Positions 17,837-27,213 of a stretch of DNA of 64,000 nucleotides are shown here, piece by piece (within the stretch, counting starts at the first letter, position 1; the number at the start of each line of letters is the position of its first letter). Location: positions 1 through 64,000 of the forward strand of contig DDVI01000090.1 of NCBI GenBank assembly GCA_002345205.1, given 5' to 3'. The notes beneath the pieces are model-generated. The model ran no database searches, was not told the DNA's origin, and worked only from the letters and a program-made list of their open reading frames with translations. Both the position numbers and the translations under genes were made by a program. This DNA comes from Bdellovibrionaceae bacterium UBA2316. Lineage in GTDB: Bacteria; Bdellovibrionota; Bdellovibrionia; Bdellovibrionales; Bdellovibrionaceae.

Positions 17837-19281
17837 AAGCCATCTTTCACGGGATTTGGACCAATTAATGAAATTTCCTGGGTCAGTATAGATTCCTCAG
17901 TAACTTCAGAAACTGTTTTAATTGTCAGATTAATTTTTTTAGATCCACTCGCTTCCAGGATTTTCGAGTCAAATAATATGAAGAAATGAGTTGTAGTGCT
18001 TTCTCCGGCTTTGACAATATATGGATTACTTTGCGTTTTAATTTCTAAGTTTAAATCAGGCGGTAGTACAATCTGTTGTTTTAAATCATGGATACTTTGA
18101 TTTTTAGAATGCAATTTAAAGTGATTCAAAATGCGTTTGCCATCTGCGGTATCAATCAATTGATAAGGTGTTTCTTTAGCCCTTAAGATAGCTACATCGA
18201 CAGATTTTCTAGTCGAAACTAGATAAAGAAGAACAATAAATGACGACGCTGTCAGCACGGTGTATATCAGCTGGCGACCTTTGTAGAACTGATTTTTTTT
18301 GCCCGACACCGTTGAATATTTAATTAGCCCTTCGGGTTTGTTAACCTTTCTCATGATATCGTCACACGCATCAATGCAGGCCGTGCATGCAATACATTCC
18401 ATTTGCAAACCTTTACGAATATCAATACCGGTTGGGCAGACTTGAACACAGCGGCTACACGAAACGCAGTCGCCGCGTGGTTTATCTAAAGGAAGAGCAC
18501 CTTTTCGAGGTTCACCACGTTTTTCATCGTAAAGTACGGCAAGGGATCGCTGGTCCATCAACACGCTTTGAAAGCGGCCATACGGACACATGATAATACA
18601 AAATTGTTCACGGAACCAACCAAAGTCAAAAAGAAGAACGGCCGTAATGAATAGAACAATCCAGAATGTGGTTTGATGTGTAGAGATATCGCCAGAATAC
18701 ACCCAACTTACCAACGGTTCTGACCCTACAAAATAGGCAGCAAATGAATGAGCAATCGCAGAGGAGACTAGGAAAAACAAGAACCATTTTAAACTTAAGC
18801 GCAAAACTTTTTCGAGACTTAATTCGGCTTTATCGCGACGACGTCGTTCGATGTAGTTTCCTTCAATCCATCGTTCAATACGTCGGTAAATAAAATCTAT
18901 AAAAACTGTTTGTGGACAGGCCCAGCCACACCAAACGCGTCCCCAAACAGATGTAACCAAGGTCAGTCCAAAGACGAAAAGCGCCAATAATAGAAATATC
19001 ATCGGCGCATCATGAGCCCAAAATTTAATTCCAAACAATGCAAATTTACGATTAGGAATATCGAGCAGAATAGTTTGGACACCGTTGATTTTGGTCCAAG
19101 GTAAAATCAAAAATAGAACGATCAAAAACCCATAAACGACTTCTCTTCGTTTTTTCCAAAAACCTTTAATTTCCGCAGGAATGATACGAAAACGTGTTCC
19201 GTCCGTTCCTAGCATTGAAAGTCGGTTTGGATCTAAACCTAAATTAGCGCTTGAGTGTTGTTGATCGTTATCGTGTTCCAT
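17833..19281 (-). CDS. ccoG: CcoG/FixG cytochrome c oxidase accessory protein
   Basis: 482 residues. Membrane spans near 48-70, 85-110, 165-190, 205-225 and 335-355 surround cytoplasmic 4Fe-4S ferredoxin motifs: CVSCSRCVQVCPTG and CIACTACIDACDDIM at about 267-310. A Trp-Cys-rich NapH-like motif (VWCGWACPQTVFIDFIYRRIE) and the CIIMCPYGRFQ segment are typical of CcoG. The C-terminal third is the Ig-like FixG_C domain in the periplasm. CcoG reduces Cu(II) to Cu(I) for the oxidase copper site. It is transcribed with ccoP (3 bases between them) and the SafE-like gene. Confidence 0.95.
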   Translation of the reverse strand: MEHDNDQQHSSANLGLDPNRLSMLGTDGTRFRIIPAEIKGFWKKRREVVYGFLIVLFLILPWTKINGVQTILLDIPNRKFALFGIKFWAHDAPMIFLLLALFVFGLTLVTSVWGRVWCGWACPQTVFIDFIYRRIERWIEGNYIERRRRDKAELSLEKVLRLSLKWFLFFLVSSAIAHSFAAYFVGSEPLVSWVYSGDISTHQTTFWIVLFITAVLLFDFGWFREQFCIIMCPYGRFQSVLMDQRSLAVLYDEKRGEPRKGALPLDKPRGDCVSCSRCVQVCPTGIDIRKGLQMECIACTACIDACDDIMRKVNKPEGLIKYSTVSGKKNQFYKGRQLIYTVLTASSFIVLLYLVSTRKSVDVAILRAKETPYQLIDTADGKRILNHFKLHSKNQSIHDLKQQIVLPPDLNLEIKTQSNPYIVKAGESTTTHFFILFDSKILEASGSKKINLTIKTVSEVTEESILTQEISLIGPNPVKDGL

Positions 19282-19284
19282 AAA

Positions 19285-19845
19285 CTATTCTACTTTAGCT
19301 CCTTGGGGTTCTTTTGGATTCGGGGGATTGCTACCGAGTTTCGAATGGATAAACGACGACACGGCAATAACCTCTTCATTTTTCAATATACCTTCCCATG
19401 GTGGCATACCTTTTTCCGGAATTCCAGTGCGCACTGTTGCTACGATATCAGTGATGCTACCTTTGCCATGTATCCAGAATTTGTCCGTTAAATTTGGGCC
19501 AATTAAACCTTGTAATTCTACACCATGGCAAGATGCGCATTTTGACTGAAATTGCTCGGCACCTACGGCCAATAGCTGAGGATCTTTAGCTTTTTCAAGT
19601 AATTTATCTTCACTATCTAAAGGCGCGGGACCAGCGGTGGCCTTAATGGTTTCGATTTGTGAAAGCGCAATTTCCAAATCTTTTTTCAGAGTGTTACCAG
19701 AACCTGATTCATAGTGGATGGTGTACAAGAACGCGAAAATAATCGTCGCGTAGAAGGTCATCAACCACCAACCCGGAAGTGGATTGTCATATTCTTTTAT
19801 GCCATCGTAATCGTGACCTGTATCTCTGTCCATTTCGTTACTCAT
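19285..19845 (-). CDS. ccoP: CcoP, cbb3 oxidase cytochrome c subunit with a single heme site
   Basis: 186 residues. The N terminus has the FixP signature DNPLPGWWLMTFYATIIFAFLY (about 18-42, one membrane span). One periplasmic cytochrome c domain follows with heme site CASCHG (about 108) and axial-Met candidate GMPPW. Standard CcoP has about 300 residues and two CxxCH hemes; here only one is visible, and the protein is correspondingly short, so the second domain is missing rather than mutated. Electron entry to the CcoO heme is probably direct from this heme. The start has GGAGATAG upstream, and the gene overlaps ccoQ by 4 bases. Confidence 0.93.
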   Translation of the reverse strand: MSNEMDRDTGHDYDGIKEYDNPLPGWWLMTFYATIIFAFLYTIHYESGSGNTLKKDLEIALSQIETIKATAGPAPLDSEDKLLEKAKDPQLLAVGAEQFQSKCASCHGVELQGLIGPNLTDKFWIHGKGSITDIVATVRTGIPEKGMPPWEGILKNEEVIAVSSFIHSKLGSNPPNPKEPQGAKVE

Positions 19846-20012
19846 AAACTATCTCCGTCTTTTAAAGGAAGTTCAGAAATTTTATCGTAGTACGGTTTAG
19901 AGTTTTTTCTAAATGTCCACAACAACGTCATTCCGAAGGTACACATAAAAATAATGAAAGCCGCTAAAGTTAGCGGGACGTCATTAAAGTGAGCCAGCCA
20001 CATCTTTGCCAT
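19842..20012 (-). CDS. ccoQ: CcoQ/FixQ small cbb3 oxidase subunit
   Basis: 56 residues from ATG 20012, which has AAAGGAGA seven bases upstream; longer upstream reading is unlikely because of this site. One membrane span (about 12-32) is followed by a short polar tail (KPYYDKISELPL), the normal CcoQ layout. CcoQ stabilises the oxidase complex. The gene overlaps the 3' end of ccoNO by 29 bases and ccoP by 4, in the usual order N-O-Q-P. Confidence 0.88.
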   Translation of the reverse strand: MAKMWLAHFNDVPLTLAAFIIFMCTFGMTLLWTFRKNSKPYYDKISELPLKDGDSL

Positions 20013-22155
20013 TGTCGTCTCCTTTCTTTTTCTCTTTTTGTCCAAGAGCTTGCATGTACGCAATTAATGCTACGATTTCTTTTCTTTCTAGACCAGGCTG
20101 AGTAATCCCTTGATCCGCAAGATCTTTGGCGATTACCTTTGCTTCGTTTTCAGCGACTACGTCCGCTTGAGCAATAGTTTTTTCGTCATATGGAACACCC
20201 AACACATTCATCACGGAAACTTTTTTACGGATCGAAACAAAATCAATCGTTTTATCAGCTAGCCAAGGATAATTGGGCATAATTGATTTCGGAGTCACCG
20301 AGCGTGGATCAATCATATGTTTGTAATGCCATAAATTTGGATATTTTTTACCTACGCGTGCTAAGTCAGGTCCTGTTCGTTTGGAACCCCATTGGAAGGG
20401 GCGGTCATACATAGATTCTGAAATAGTTGAAGGTTTACCAAATCGTAAAACATCATCAGCAACTTGCCGAATCATTTGGGAATGGCATGTATAACAGCCT
20501 TCTTTAATATAGATATCACGACCTGCGAGTTCCAGTGGTGTATAAGGCGCTACTGGAATTTCGTCTTTAATATATTGTTTTAAATTTAGCGCTGGATAGA
20601 TTTCTAAAACTGAACCTACGAAAACCGCTAAGAAAGCTAAAACCGAAAATGTCGGAACTAAACCTTCTAATCGTCTATGACCTTGTTCTGGTGCGGAGTG
20701 AGAATCTTTTTCAGTAGCGGCAACTAACACTTCTGTATCGGATTGTTGTGCCGGTGCCATTTGAATTGTTTTATAAACGTTGTAGCACATTATAAAGAAA
20801 CCAACTAAGTACAAGGTTCCACCGATGGCGCGTACCCAATACAAAGGAACAATTTTTAAAACTGTTTCTACGAAGTCTGGATATAATAGGTTTCCATTAC
20901 CATCCATGGCTCTCCACATTAGGCCTTGAGTAATTCCCGCTGCGGTCATTGACACGTAATAAAGAATGAGACCTGTAAATCCTATCCAAAAGTGACTCAC
21001 CATCATGGATTTAGAGTACATTTCTGTTCTCCATAATTTTGGAATTAAGAAATACGTCATTCCAAATACCATGAAACCATTCCAACCCAATGTTCCCCCG
21101 TGCACGTGACCGATAATCCAGTCTGTGTAGTGGGCCAAGTGACTGACTGATTTAATTGATAAAAGAGGACCTTCAAACGTCGACATACCATAGAATGTAA
21201 TCGCAGTTACAAAGAACTTTATGATCGGGTCGGTTCTTAATAAGTGCCATACGCCTCTTAGAGTCAGAAGACCATTGATCATTCCGCCCCAGCTTGGCGC
21301 CCATAACATTACAGAGAATACCATACCGAACGTTTGTGCCCAATCAGGAAGTGCCGTGTACAGCAAGTGATGCGGACCAGCCCAGATATAAATAAAAATC
21401 AAAGCCCAAAAGTGAACGATCGATAAACGATATGAATACACCGGACGATTCACTGCTTTTGGAATAAAGTAGTACATCAAACCCAGGAATGGAGTGGTTA
21501 GGAAAAATGCAACCGCATTATGTCCATACCACCACTGAATCATCGCATCTTGGACTCCCGACCAAACTGGGTAAGACTTCAAAAAACTAACTGGATATTC
21601 AATTGAGTTTACAATGTGAAGCATCGCCACTGTAATGATCGTAGAGATGTAAAACCATAGAGCTACGTAAATGTGTTTTTCTCGTCTGCGCCATAACGTT
21701 CCAAAAAAGTTGACGCCAAAAATAACCCAGAACACCGCAATCGCAATATCGATTGGCCATTCAAGTTCAGCATATTCTTTACTTTGCGAATAACCTAATG
21801 GCAGCGTAATTGCCGCCGACAAGATGATGGCTTGCCATCCCCAAAAGTGAAGCCAGCTCAATGTATCGCTAAACATTCGCGTTTTACATAATCGTTGAGT
21901 CGAATAGTAAATACCCGCAAAGATAGCATTGCCAGCAAATGCAAAAATGGCCGCGTTGGTATGCAACGGCCGCATTCGACCAAAAGTAAACCATTCCATA
22001 TTCAGATTTAAAGGCCAGTAGGATAATTGAAATGCAACCAGAACTCCGACCAGGAATGCGATTCCTGCGAATACCATTGTTGCAAGTAAAAATGCCTTTA
22101 CGATTTTGTCATCGTAGACGACCTTTACCAAGTTGTTGTTTTTAAGTGACTCCAC
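19984..22155 (-). CDS. ccoNO: Fused CcoN-CcoO cbb3 cytochrome oxidase subunit
   Basis: 723 residues from GTG 22155, which has AAGGGAG five bases upstream; ATG 22182 in the same frame has no such site. Residues about 15-470 are CcoN: about twelve spans with heme/copper ligands in RPLHTN, WYGHNAVAFF, WAGPHHLLY and WIIGHVHGG. A linker (about 470-500) leads to one span and the CcoO cytochrome c domain, with heme site CYTCHSQ and later IMPNYPWL. CcoN and CcoO are normally separate proteins; here they are one chain. This is the catalytic core that reduces oxygen with high affinity. The 5' end overlaps ccoS by 14 bases. Confidence 0.93.
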   Translation of the reverse strand: MESLKNNNLVKVVYDDKIVKAFLLATMVFAGIAFLVGVLVAFQLSYWPLNLNMEWFTFGRMRPLHTNAAIFAFAGNAIFAGIYYSTQRLCKTRMFSDTLSWLHFWGWQAIILSAAITLPLGYSQSKEYAELEWPIDIAIAVFWVIFGVNFFGTLWRRREKHIYVALWFYISTIITVAMLHIVNSIEYPVSFLKSYPVWSGVQDAMIQWWYGHNAVAFFLTTPFLGLMYYFIPKAVNRPVYSYRLSIVHFWALIFIYIWAGPHHLLYTALPDWAQTFGMVFSVMLWAPSWGGMINGLLTLRGVWHLLRTDPIIKFFVTAITFYGMSTFEGPLLSIKSVSHLAHYTDWIIGHVHGGTLGWNGFMVFGMTYFLIPKLWRTEMYSKSMMVSHFWIGFTGLILYYVSMTAAGITQGLMWRAMDGNGNLLYPDFVETVLKIVPLYWVRAIGGTLYLVGFFIMCYNVYKTIQMAPAQQSDTEVLVAATEKDSHSAPEQGHRRLEGLVPTFSVLAFLAVFVGSVLEIYPALNLKQYIKDEIPVAPYTPLELAGRDIYIKEGCYTCHSQMIRQVADDVLRFGKPSTISESMYDRPFQWGSKRTGPDLARVGKKYPNLWHYKHMIDPRSVTPKSIMPNYPWLADKTIDFVSIRKKVSVMNVLGVPYDEKTIAQADVVAENEAKVIAKDLADQGITQPGLERKEIVALIAYMQALGQKEKKKGDDNGKDVAGSL

Positions 22156-22336
22156 GTTTGCTCCCTTCATTGGATTCATCATTTTTTAATTTATTATTTT
22201 TATCATCTATTAAAATTCTTAGGGCAGGTGTTTCTAGGTCATCAAATTGTCCCTTTGACGAGGCCCACAAAAAGGCGGCTACAAAGCTGCCAGCAAAAAT
22301 CAGAGCTAACGGTATCATAAATAAAATGATATTCAT
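22142..22336 (-). CDS. ccoS: CcoS, cbb3 oxidase assembly protein
   Basis: 64 residues with one membrane span (about 4-24) and the conserved CcoS pattern SGQFDDLETPALRIL just after it (here SSKGQFDDLETPA). CcoS is needed to insert heme b and copper into CcoN. It lies between ccoI (4-base overlap) and ccoNO (14-base overlap), so the assembly genes precede the structural genes in this operon, the reverse of the commonest order. Confidence 0.92.
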   Translation of the reverse strand: MNIILFMIPLALIFAGSFVAAFLWASSKGQFDDLETPALRILIDDKNNKLKNDESNEGSKRGVT

Positions 22337-24621
22337 TTTAGCCCTCGATAGGTGTTTAAAACTATAAGTAAACTACTAATAGGCATAAGAACCGCCGCTA
22401 CTAACGGGTTTACAAGGCCTAGTAATGCCAAGGTGCCGCCAACAAAATTATAGAACAAAGCAAATATTAAGTTTGATTTTAAAATTTGCTGAGACCGTCT
22501 AGAAATATTGATTAAATCGACCAAAGATTGCAATCCTGGTCGCGTAAAACAAACGTCGCTTGAATTGTGGCTCAATGAAACAGATCCTTTAACTGAAATT
22601 CCTACGTGTGCTTGACTAAGCGCCAAGGAATCATTTGCGCCATCACCAATCATGCACACAAATGGAAAGTCTTTAACGATTTCTAATTTTTTTTGTGGTG
22701 TGCTTTCGGAGAATACTAAATCTTTGTTGATCTTGATATCATCTGCAATTTTTTCGACGATACTATATTTATCTCCAGAAATTATTCCTATTTCAAAATT
22801 CTTGCTAGCCAGATGCTTGATTATATTTTTAGTGTCCGGGTGCAATTCATCAGCAAAGTAGAAGTAAGCTAGTGTTGCAGCGTCTTTTTTTAGCTTCACG
22901 CACATGTAACCGCTTTCACCGCGGGACTGGCTAGATTCCAAGCTGTATTCACTTCCATTAAAATTTCCGCGAACACCTTTACCAATAATTTCTTCTTGGT
23001 CCAATATTTCAGCAGGTACTGTATCCGACCAGGCTCTGCGAAAACCAAAAGCAAGTGGGTGGATGGACTTACTCTCTAGTCCTAAGATAACAGATTTCCA
23101 TTCGTCTTCAATTACAGCCGGGAAGTTAGATACGATTGATAATTGACCCGACGTTAAAGTGCCTGTTTTATCAAAAAAGATAGTTTTGATTTGCACTACT
23201 TTTTCAAAAACATTTCCATTTTTTATTAAGATTCCTAAATCGCGCGCTTTTCGAAGTGATAAAGCATACGTCAGAGGTGTGCCGAAAGCCAATGCGCACG
23301 GGCAAGCAATCACGATTAATGCGAGTGCACGATTAAGAGCTTCATCATAGTTGATAAAGGCTCCAATGACAAAGAACGCAATTACGGAAAGTGAAAACAC
23401 AATAGCAATTAACCATTGAGCGATATTTTCAGAGAACGTAACGAACGGAGTTTTTTTTAGCGAATCATTTTCCAGGGTCGAAACAATTTTGCCTATTTCA
23501 GTATCAAGAGAGACTTTTTCAACCTTCATTAAAAACGATTTGTTTAAGCAGCGGGTTCCTGCATGAACATTCATTCCGATACCGAGTGTGTGGGGTAGTG
23601 ATTCGCCGTTCAATAACGAAATATCAACATCCGCGGAAATAGAAAGTAGCGTTCCATCCGCCGGGATGATTTGGTTTGGATGAATGACAAGAGTATCGCC
23701 TACTTTTATATTTAAAGACAGCTTAGATACAACACCGTGTTCAGTCTTTTCTTCTACGTTTTGAACGGGAATAAAACTCATTAGCGAAGAATCGCTTAGA
23801 GTTTTTTGTTGAATACGTTTAACCAAGAACCGAGTAGAGAGAATTAGGAATAAAAAACTCGCCGTTGAATCATAATAGATTTCAGATTTGCCTAAAACCA
23901 AATTTACTGTCGAGAAAATAAACCCGGTCCAAAGCGCAATTACGATAGGCAAATCGACATTGATTACGCGGTAACGTAAACTGTTCCATGCGCCCGTGTA
24001 AAATGGAATCGCCGAATAGAATAGGATAGGTAAAAACAAAGCAAAACTGATGCAATTAAAAGCCGTCGCGTAGGAACCAGTTAAACCGCCATAAACAGGA
24101 ACTACGAATAACATGATATTGCCCGCGCAGGCGCCCGCGACCGCAATTCGTTTTAGGTTAGTGCGATTCTCTGCTTTATACTTATCGGCGAGGTTTTCAT
24201 TTTCAGAGAGAGGGGCGCCCTTATAGCCAAGCTCTTCCAAGAGTTCTAAAAACTGACTAATTTTGAAATCAGGAGTTACGTTTACTTTTATAATTGATAA
24301 ACCGAAATTAACATCAACGGTGGTAATATCGTTTCGAAATTCAGGAATTTTTTCTAGTAAATGGATGCAGGAAGCGCATTGTAGGCCCTCAACATAAAAA
24401 GTGAATTCAGACTCTTTGTTAGGATTTTTGTAGAAGGATTTGAACTCCTCCGTATCCATGTATTCGCGTTTTTTTAAATTTTGAGTATTATTTAATTTGG
24501 GTATCCAAGACTGATAGTCGATTTGAAATAGTAATTCGCATGCTTGACAGCAAAAATCGGATTTACTCCGACTAGACTGTTGGCAGTATTTACACTTTTG
24601 AAGCGACTGAGATAACTCCAT
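22333..24621 (-). CDS. ccoI: CcoI/FixI copper-transporting P-type ATPase
   Basis: 762 residues. The N terminus carries a cysteine cluster (CKYCQQ, CCQAC, residues about 10-32) and an HMA-like copper domain with GLQCASCIH (about 77). Eight membrane spans follow, with the ion-site motif CPCALAFGTP (about 433), phosphorylation motif DKTGTLT (about 483) and hinge GDGANDSLALSQA (about 660). CcoI exports Cu(I) to the periplasm for building the CcoN copper site. No ribosome binding site is obvious before ATG 24621; an Fnr-like palindrome lies 37 bases upstream, so transcription may start close to the codon. Confidence 0.95.
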   Translation of the reverse strand: MELSQSLQKCKYCQQSSRSKSDFCCQACELLFQIDYQSWIPKLNNTQNLKKREYMDTEEFKSFYKNPNKESEFTFYVEGLQCASCIHLLEKIPEFRNDITTVDVNFGLSIIKVNVTPDFKISQFLELLEELGYKGAPLSENENLADKYKAENRTNLKRIAVAGACAGNIMLFVVPVYGGLTGSYATAFNCISFALFLPILFYSAIPFYTGAWNSLRYRVINVDLPIVIALWTGFIFSTVNLVLGKSEIYYDSTASFLFLILSTRFLVKRIQQKTLSDSSLMSFIPVQNVEEKTEHGVVSKLSLNIKVGDTLVIHPNQIIPADGTLLSISADVDISLLNGESLPHTLGIGMNVHAGTRCLNKSFLMKVEKVSLDTEIGKIVSTLENDSLKKTPFVTFSENIAQWLIAIVFSLSVIAFFVIGAFINYDEALNRALALIVIACPCALAFGTPLTYALSLRKARDLGILIKNGNVFEKVVQIKTIFFDKTGTLTSGQLSIVSNFPAVIEDEWKSVILGLESKSIHPLAFGFRRAWSDTVPAEILDQEEIIGKGVRGNFNGSEYSLESSQSRGESGYMCVKLKKDAATLAYFYFADELHPDTKNIIKHLASKNFEIGIISGDKYSIVEKIADDIKINKDLVFSESTPQKKLEIVKDFPFVCMIGDGANDSLALSQAHVGISVKGSVSLSHNSSDVCFTRPGLQSLVDLINISRRSQQILKSNLIFALFYNFVGGTLALLGLVNPLVAAVLMPISSLLIVLNTYRGLK

Positions 24622-24657
24622 ATGGAACTAGATTCGTCGATTTTTGAGAAATTAAAT

Positions 24658-24671
24658 ATGATGGGCATCAT
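24658..24671 (-). promoter_or_regulatory. Putative Fnr-type operator before the cco operon
   Basis: ATGATGGGCATCAT is a near-perfect palindrome containing TGAT-N4-ATCA, the core of the Fnr consensus TTGAT-N4-ATCAA with one mismatch at each outer base. It sits between the Fnr-type regulator gene and ccoI. A site centred at -41.5 would put the transcription start about two bases before the ccoI ATG. That placement is inferred, not shown. Confidence 0.55.
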
Positions 24672-24688
24672 GTTTGCGGAAGTTTATT

Positions 24689-25369
24689 TTAAATTTGGGC
24701 GGCTTTAGAGTGTAATCCGGCACGATTTAGAATGATAATTCTACGTCCAGCCTGCTCTATAAGGCCATCTTTTTCAAATTGGGAAAGGGCACGCATAACC
24801 GTTTCAGGAGTCGTTCCAGCCCATTGTGCGATCTCTTTTCGAGTCCACTTTTGGTCGTGAAAGTGATCTTGTAAAAATAGGATGGCTTCAGCTACGCGTT
24901 CAGAGGCCTCTTTATCCATTTGGTCCACCCACTTTTCTTCAGCGGACCGTAGGTCTTTGCAAATCGACTGCATGAAGTTAAGAGTCGCTTCTGGATGTTC
25001 GACAAATACCTGAAATAATTCAGTTTTAGGGATATAGCATAAAGAAGTGTCTTCCATCGCGACGGCATTGGCCTTATAGGGCTCACGGGCAAATAAGGAG
25101 CGGTATCCAACGACGCCGCCCGTGCCCAAAATACGCAGAGTATGGGCGTGACCATCGTGTGAGTTTACCTCAAGTTTAACTAATCCAGACTGAACGGCAA
25201 ATAGACCCAAAGGTTCCTGGCCTTGCTGAAAAATCATCTGACCGGCTTTGTAGTGGCAGTTTACTTTTATGGAATAAATTATGCGCAGAACATCAGGCGA
25301 TGAGCACAGGGCGCTAGTGTGTTTAGCATCACAGGTTAAACAGGAGTCTTTTTTAGCGGTCGCCGTCAT
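24689..25369 (-). CDS. Crp/Fnr-family regulator with Fnr-like cysteines
   Basis: 226 residues. Cysteines at 10, 13 and 22 in the N terminus, plus one near 111 (TSLCYIPK), match the pattern of 4Fe-4S cluster ligands in oxygen-sensing Fnr, though the spacing C-x2-C-x8-C differs from E. coli Fnr. A cyclic-nucleotide-type beta-barrel spans about 30-130. The helix-turn-helix (about 172-200) has recognition helix TPETVMRALSQFEKDG, with the E and R used by Fnr to read TGAT half-sites. It precedes the cco operon on the same strand and is the obvious candidate regulator for the operator at 24658. A nearby adenylate cyclase leaves cAMP control possible. Confidence 0.88.
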   Translation of the reverse strand: MTATAKKDSCLTCDAKHTSALCSSPDVLRIIYSIKVNCHYKAGQMIFQQGQEPLGLFAVQSGLVKLEVNSHDGHAHTLRILGTGGVVGYRSLFAREPYKANAVAMEDTSLCYIPKTELFQVFVEHPEATLNFMQSICKDLRSAEEKWVDQMDKEASERVAEAILFLQDHFHDQKWTRKEIAQWAGTTPETVMRALSQFEKDGLIEQAGRRIIILNRAGLHSKAAQI

Positions 25370-25410
25370 GGGAGCAGTGTATTCCTTTCTGGGGCAAACG
25401 GCAAGCAGAG

Positions 25411-26205
25411 CTACAGAACTAGATAATCCTCCGGTATAAAAGACATAAGGGGAGTCAAGATTTCTTGAGTCTGAATTTTTTGCCTCAATATGAGCGATTT
25501 TAGGGTCGCATACATGTGGGCAGGATGAGTATTCATGTCAGAAATAATGTAGTTAAATTCTGCGACGTGCTGAGGATCGTTAATTAAAAAGTCAAACTGC
25601 CCATTTTCTGTCATTTCGTAGAGTTTTTTAGAGAACTGGATCTGTTGACTTGTCATCTCGGGATGTTCGAACATTTGCCAGATGTGCTCTAAGTCATGAA
25701 TGATAAAATCTCGTAAATTTCGGCGATGTTCGAATGTATGCTCGAACCAGTTTCTGGATCTCAGTAAAGTCACGCATCTCATACCTTCTGATTGCATTTT
25801 AAGTAGCTCACGAGGAGTTGGAACATAGTCTAGAACATGTATAGTTTGCGGTTGATTAAATATATGAACAAGTCCCTGGCTTGACCGTAAGGTTTCTTTT
25901 TTAAAAAGGGATTGGTTCATGATTTCTCCCAGTGAAGATTCTGTCGGGACTTTTTTGAAAAAAAGGTGGCGTTCCCAGGACGGATGTTTTTTGGGATAGA
26001 AAAAACTTTCAATATTTTGAAAACTATGCTCGCGTGAACGGCTCCATACTAGCCAATTTGGAATTGGAAATATTTCATTAAGTGAAATTAAAAATAAACT
26101 CACAACATCCCCTTTGCTCAAAGCACCGAGTTGGAACTGGCTCCAGAGATCCTCAAGCGTATCCTCAAGATTTTGGAAAAGGGTTTCTTTGTTTATTTCA
26201 AGCAT
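25411..26205 (-). CDS. Conserved-looking soluble protein of unknown function
   Basis: 264 residues, no signal peptide or membrane span. A histidine-rich helix RRNLRDFIIHDLEHIWQMFEHPEM at about residues 160-183 could bind a metal ion (H-D-x-x-H), and a second His (QHVAEF) lies near 214. The H-D-x-x-H arrangement is seen in Coq4-type and other metal-binding proteins, but the rest does not convince me. It lies 41 bases upstream of the Fnr-type regulator on the same strand and diverges from the nuclease gene at 26338. The function is unknown. Confidence 0.6.
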   Translation of the reverse strand: MLEINKETLFQNLEDTLEDLWSQFQLGALSKGDVVSLFLISLNEIFPIPNWLVWSRSREHSFQNIESFFYPKKHPSWERHLFFKKVPTESSLGEIMNQSLFKKETLRSSQGLVHIFNQPQTIHVLDYVPTPRELLKMQSEGMRCVTLLRSRNWFEHTFEHRRNLRDFIIHDLEHIWQMFEHPEMTSQQIQFSKKLYEMTENGQFDFLINDPQHVAEFNYIISDMNTHPAHMYATLKSLILRQKIQTQEILTPLMSFIPEDYLVL

Positions 26206-26337
26206 TACGTCTTAGAAAAAAGATTTACTAAAATTACGCAACAAAAAAGCAATAACGCTCGCGGTCTTTTGTGCGCAAGTATTGAAGTTCCCAGTCGGTT
26301 GCCACAGAATGAAGTCTGCATTTCCCAAGGAGGGGCG

Positions 26338-27213
26338 ATGAATCTTCGGACAGTGATAGCGTTAGTGTTGGTGACGGGATCAGCCCTAGCTTTTACGACT
26401 AGGGCAGCGGCTCCTGAAAATAATTTGAAATACAGCTATTACTATCAATTTGCAGATAAATCGTTAGCGTACGTCAGCTTTAAAAATCCAGCAGAGGTTA
26501 TTACGTCGGCTGTACGTGCTGTGGCCCCTTCGATGGGACAAACTATAAATTTGTTAATTTGGAATTTAGTTTCCCAACAACTCCCGGTTCCTAAGCAGCC
26601 CTATGATCGTGAACGCCAATTTGGTACTTGGATTGTTGATGGCCGTCAGGGAAATTGTTTAAACACACGCGGAGTAGTGCTTGTGCGGGACTCATCGTCG
26701 ACGGTAGTCTTGGACCCGGCTAACCGATGTTATGTGCAATCGGGAACGTGGTACGATCCCTATACGAACACGCAATTCAAGGGCGCGAATCAGATTCAAA
26801 TCGATCATTTTGTTCCGTTGAAGCATGTTTATATTTCTGGTGGTTTCAAGTGGGATGCGCGGACAAAATGCCTATACGCGAACTACACAGGGTATCGCAC
26901 ACATTTGATGGCCGTATCATCAACCGAGAATATGAAGAAAGGGGACGCGACTCCCTATAGTTATTTGCCTCCAAATCGTGCCTTCACGTGCGCGTATTTG
27001 ATTAATTGGCTTAAGATTAAAAAAATATGGAATTTAGATTTGATTCCTCCAGAAACGCAGGCCATTAGTAATGCATTTAAAGCCAACAACTGTGACGTCA
27101 CCCAGTTTAATATGAGTATTGAGGAATTATATGCTCAACGTAAATATATGAATGATAACTATCGTTTGTGTGACAATGATACTAGTCGAGCGACTCAAAA
27201 TGGAGTGAGATAA
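26338..27213 (+). CDS. Secreted HNH-type nuclease (DUF1524/GmrSD-like)
   Basis: 291 residues from ATG 26338, which is preceded by AAGGAGG at 26327-26333; the open frame extends 69 codons upstream but overlaps the neighbouring gene and lacks such a site. A signal peptide (about 1-21) exports it. The nuclease domain shows QIDHFVPLKHVYISGG (catalytic-type D-H, about 158) and SSTENMKKGDATPYSYLPPN (Asn-Lys-Gly-Asp, about 200), the core of secreted DUF1524-type HNH nucleases. Four or more Cys suggest disulfides. Such enzymes degrade external DNA; in a predator this would serve prey-DNA digestion. The next gene starts in its stop codon (TAATG). Confidence 0.85.
   Translation: MNLRTVIALVLVTGSALAFTTRAAAPENNLKYSYYYQFADKSLAYVSFKNPAEVITSAVRAVAPSMGQTINLLIWNLVSQQLPVPKQPYDRERQFGTWIVDGRQGNCLNTRGVVLVRDSSSTVVLDPANRCYVQSGTWYDPYTNTQFKGANQIQIDHFVPLKHVYISGGFKWDARTKCLYANYTGYRTHLMAVSSTENMKKGDATPYSYLPPNRAFTCAYLINWLKIKKIWNLDLIPPETQAISNAFKANNCDVTQFNMSIEELYAQRKYMNDNYRLCDNDTSRATQNGVR

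Noticed and set aside
26131..26337. N-terminal extension of the secreted nuclease
   Set aside because: The extension would bury the signal peptide; AAGGAGG lies directly before ATG 26338.
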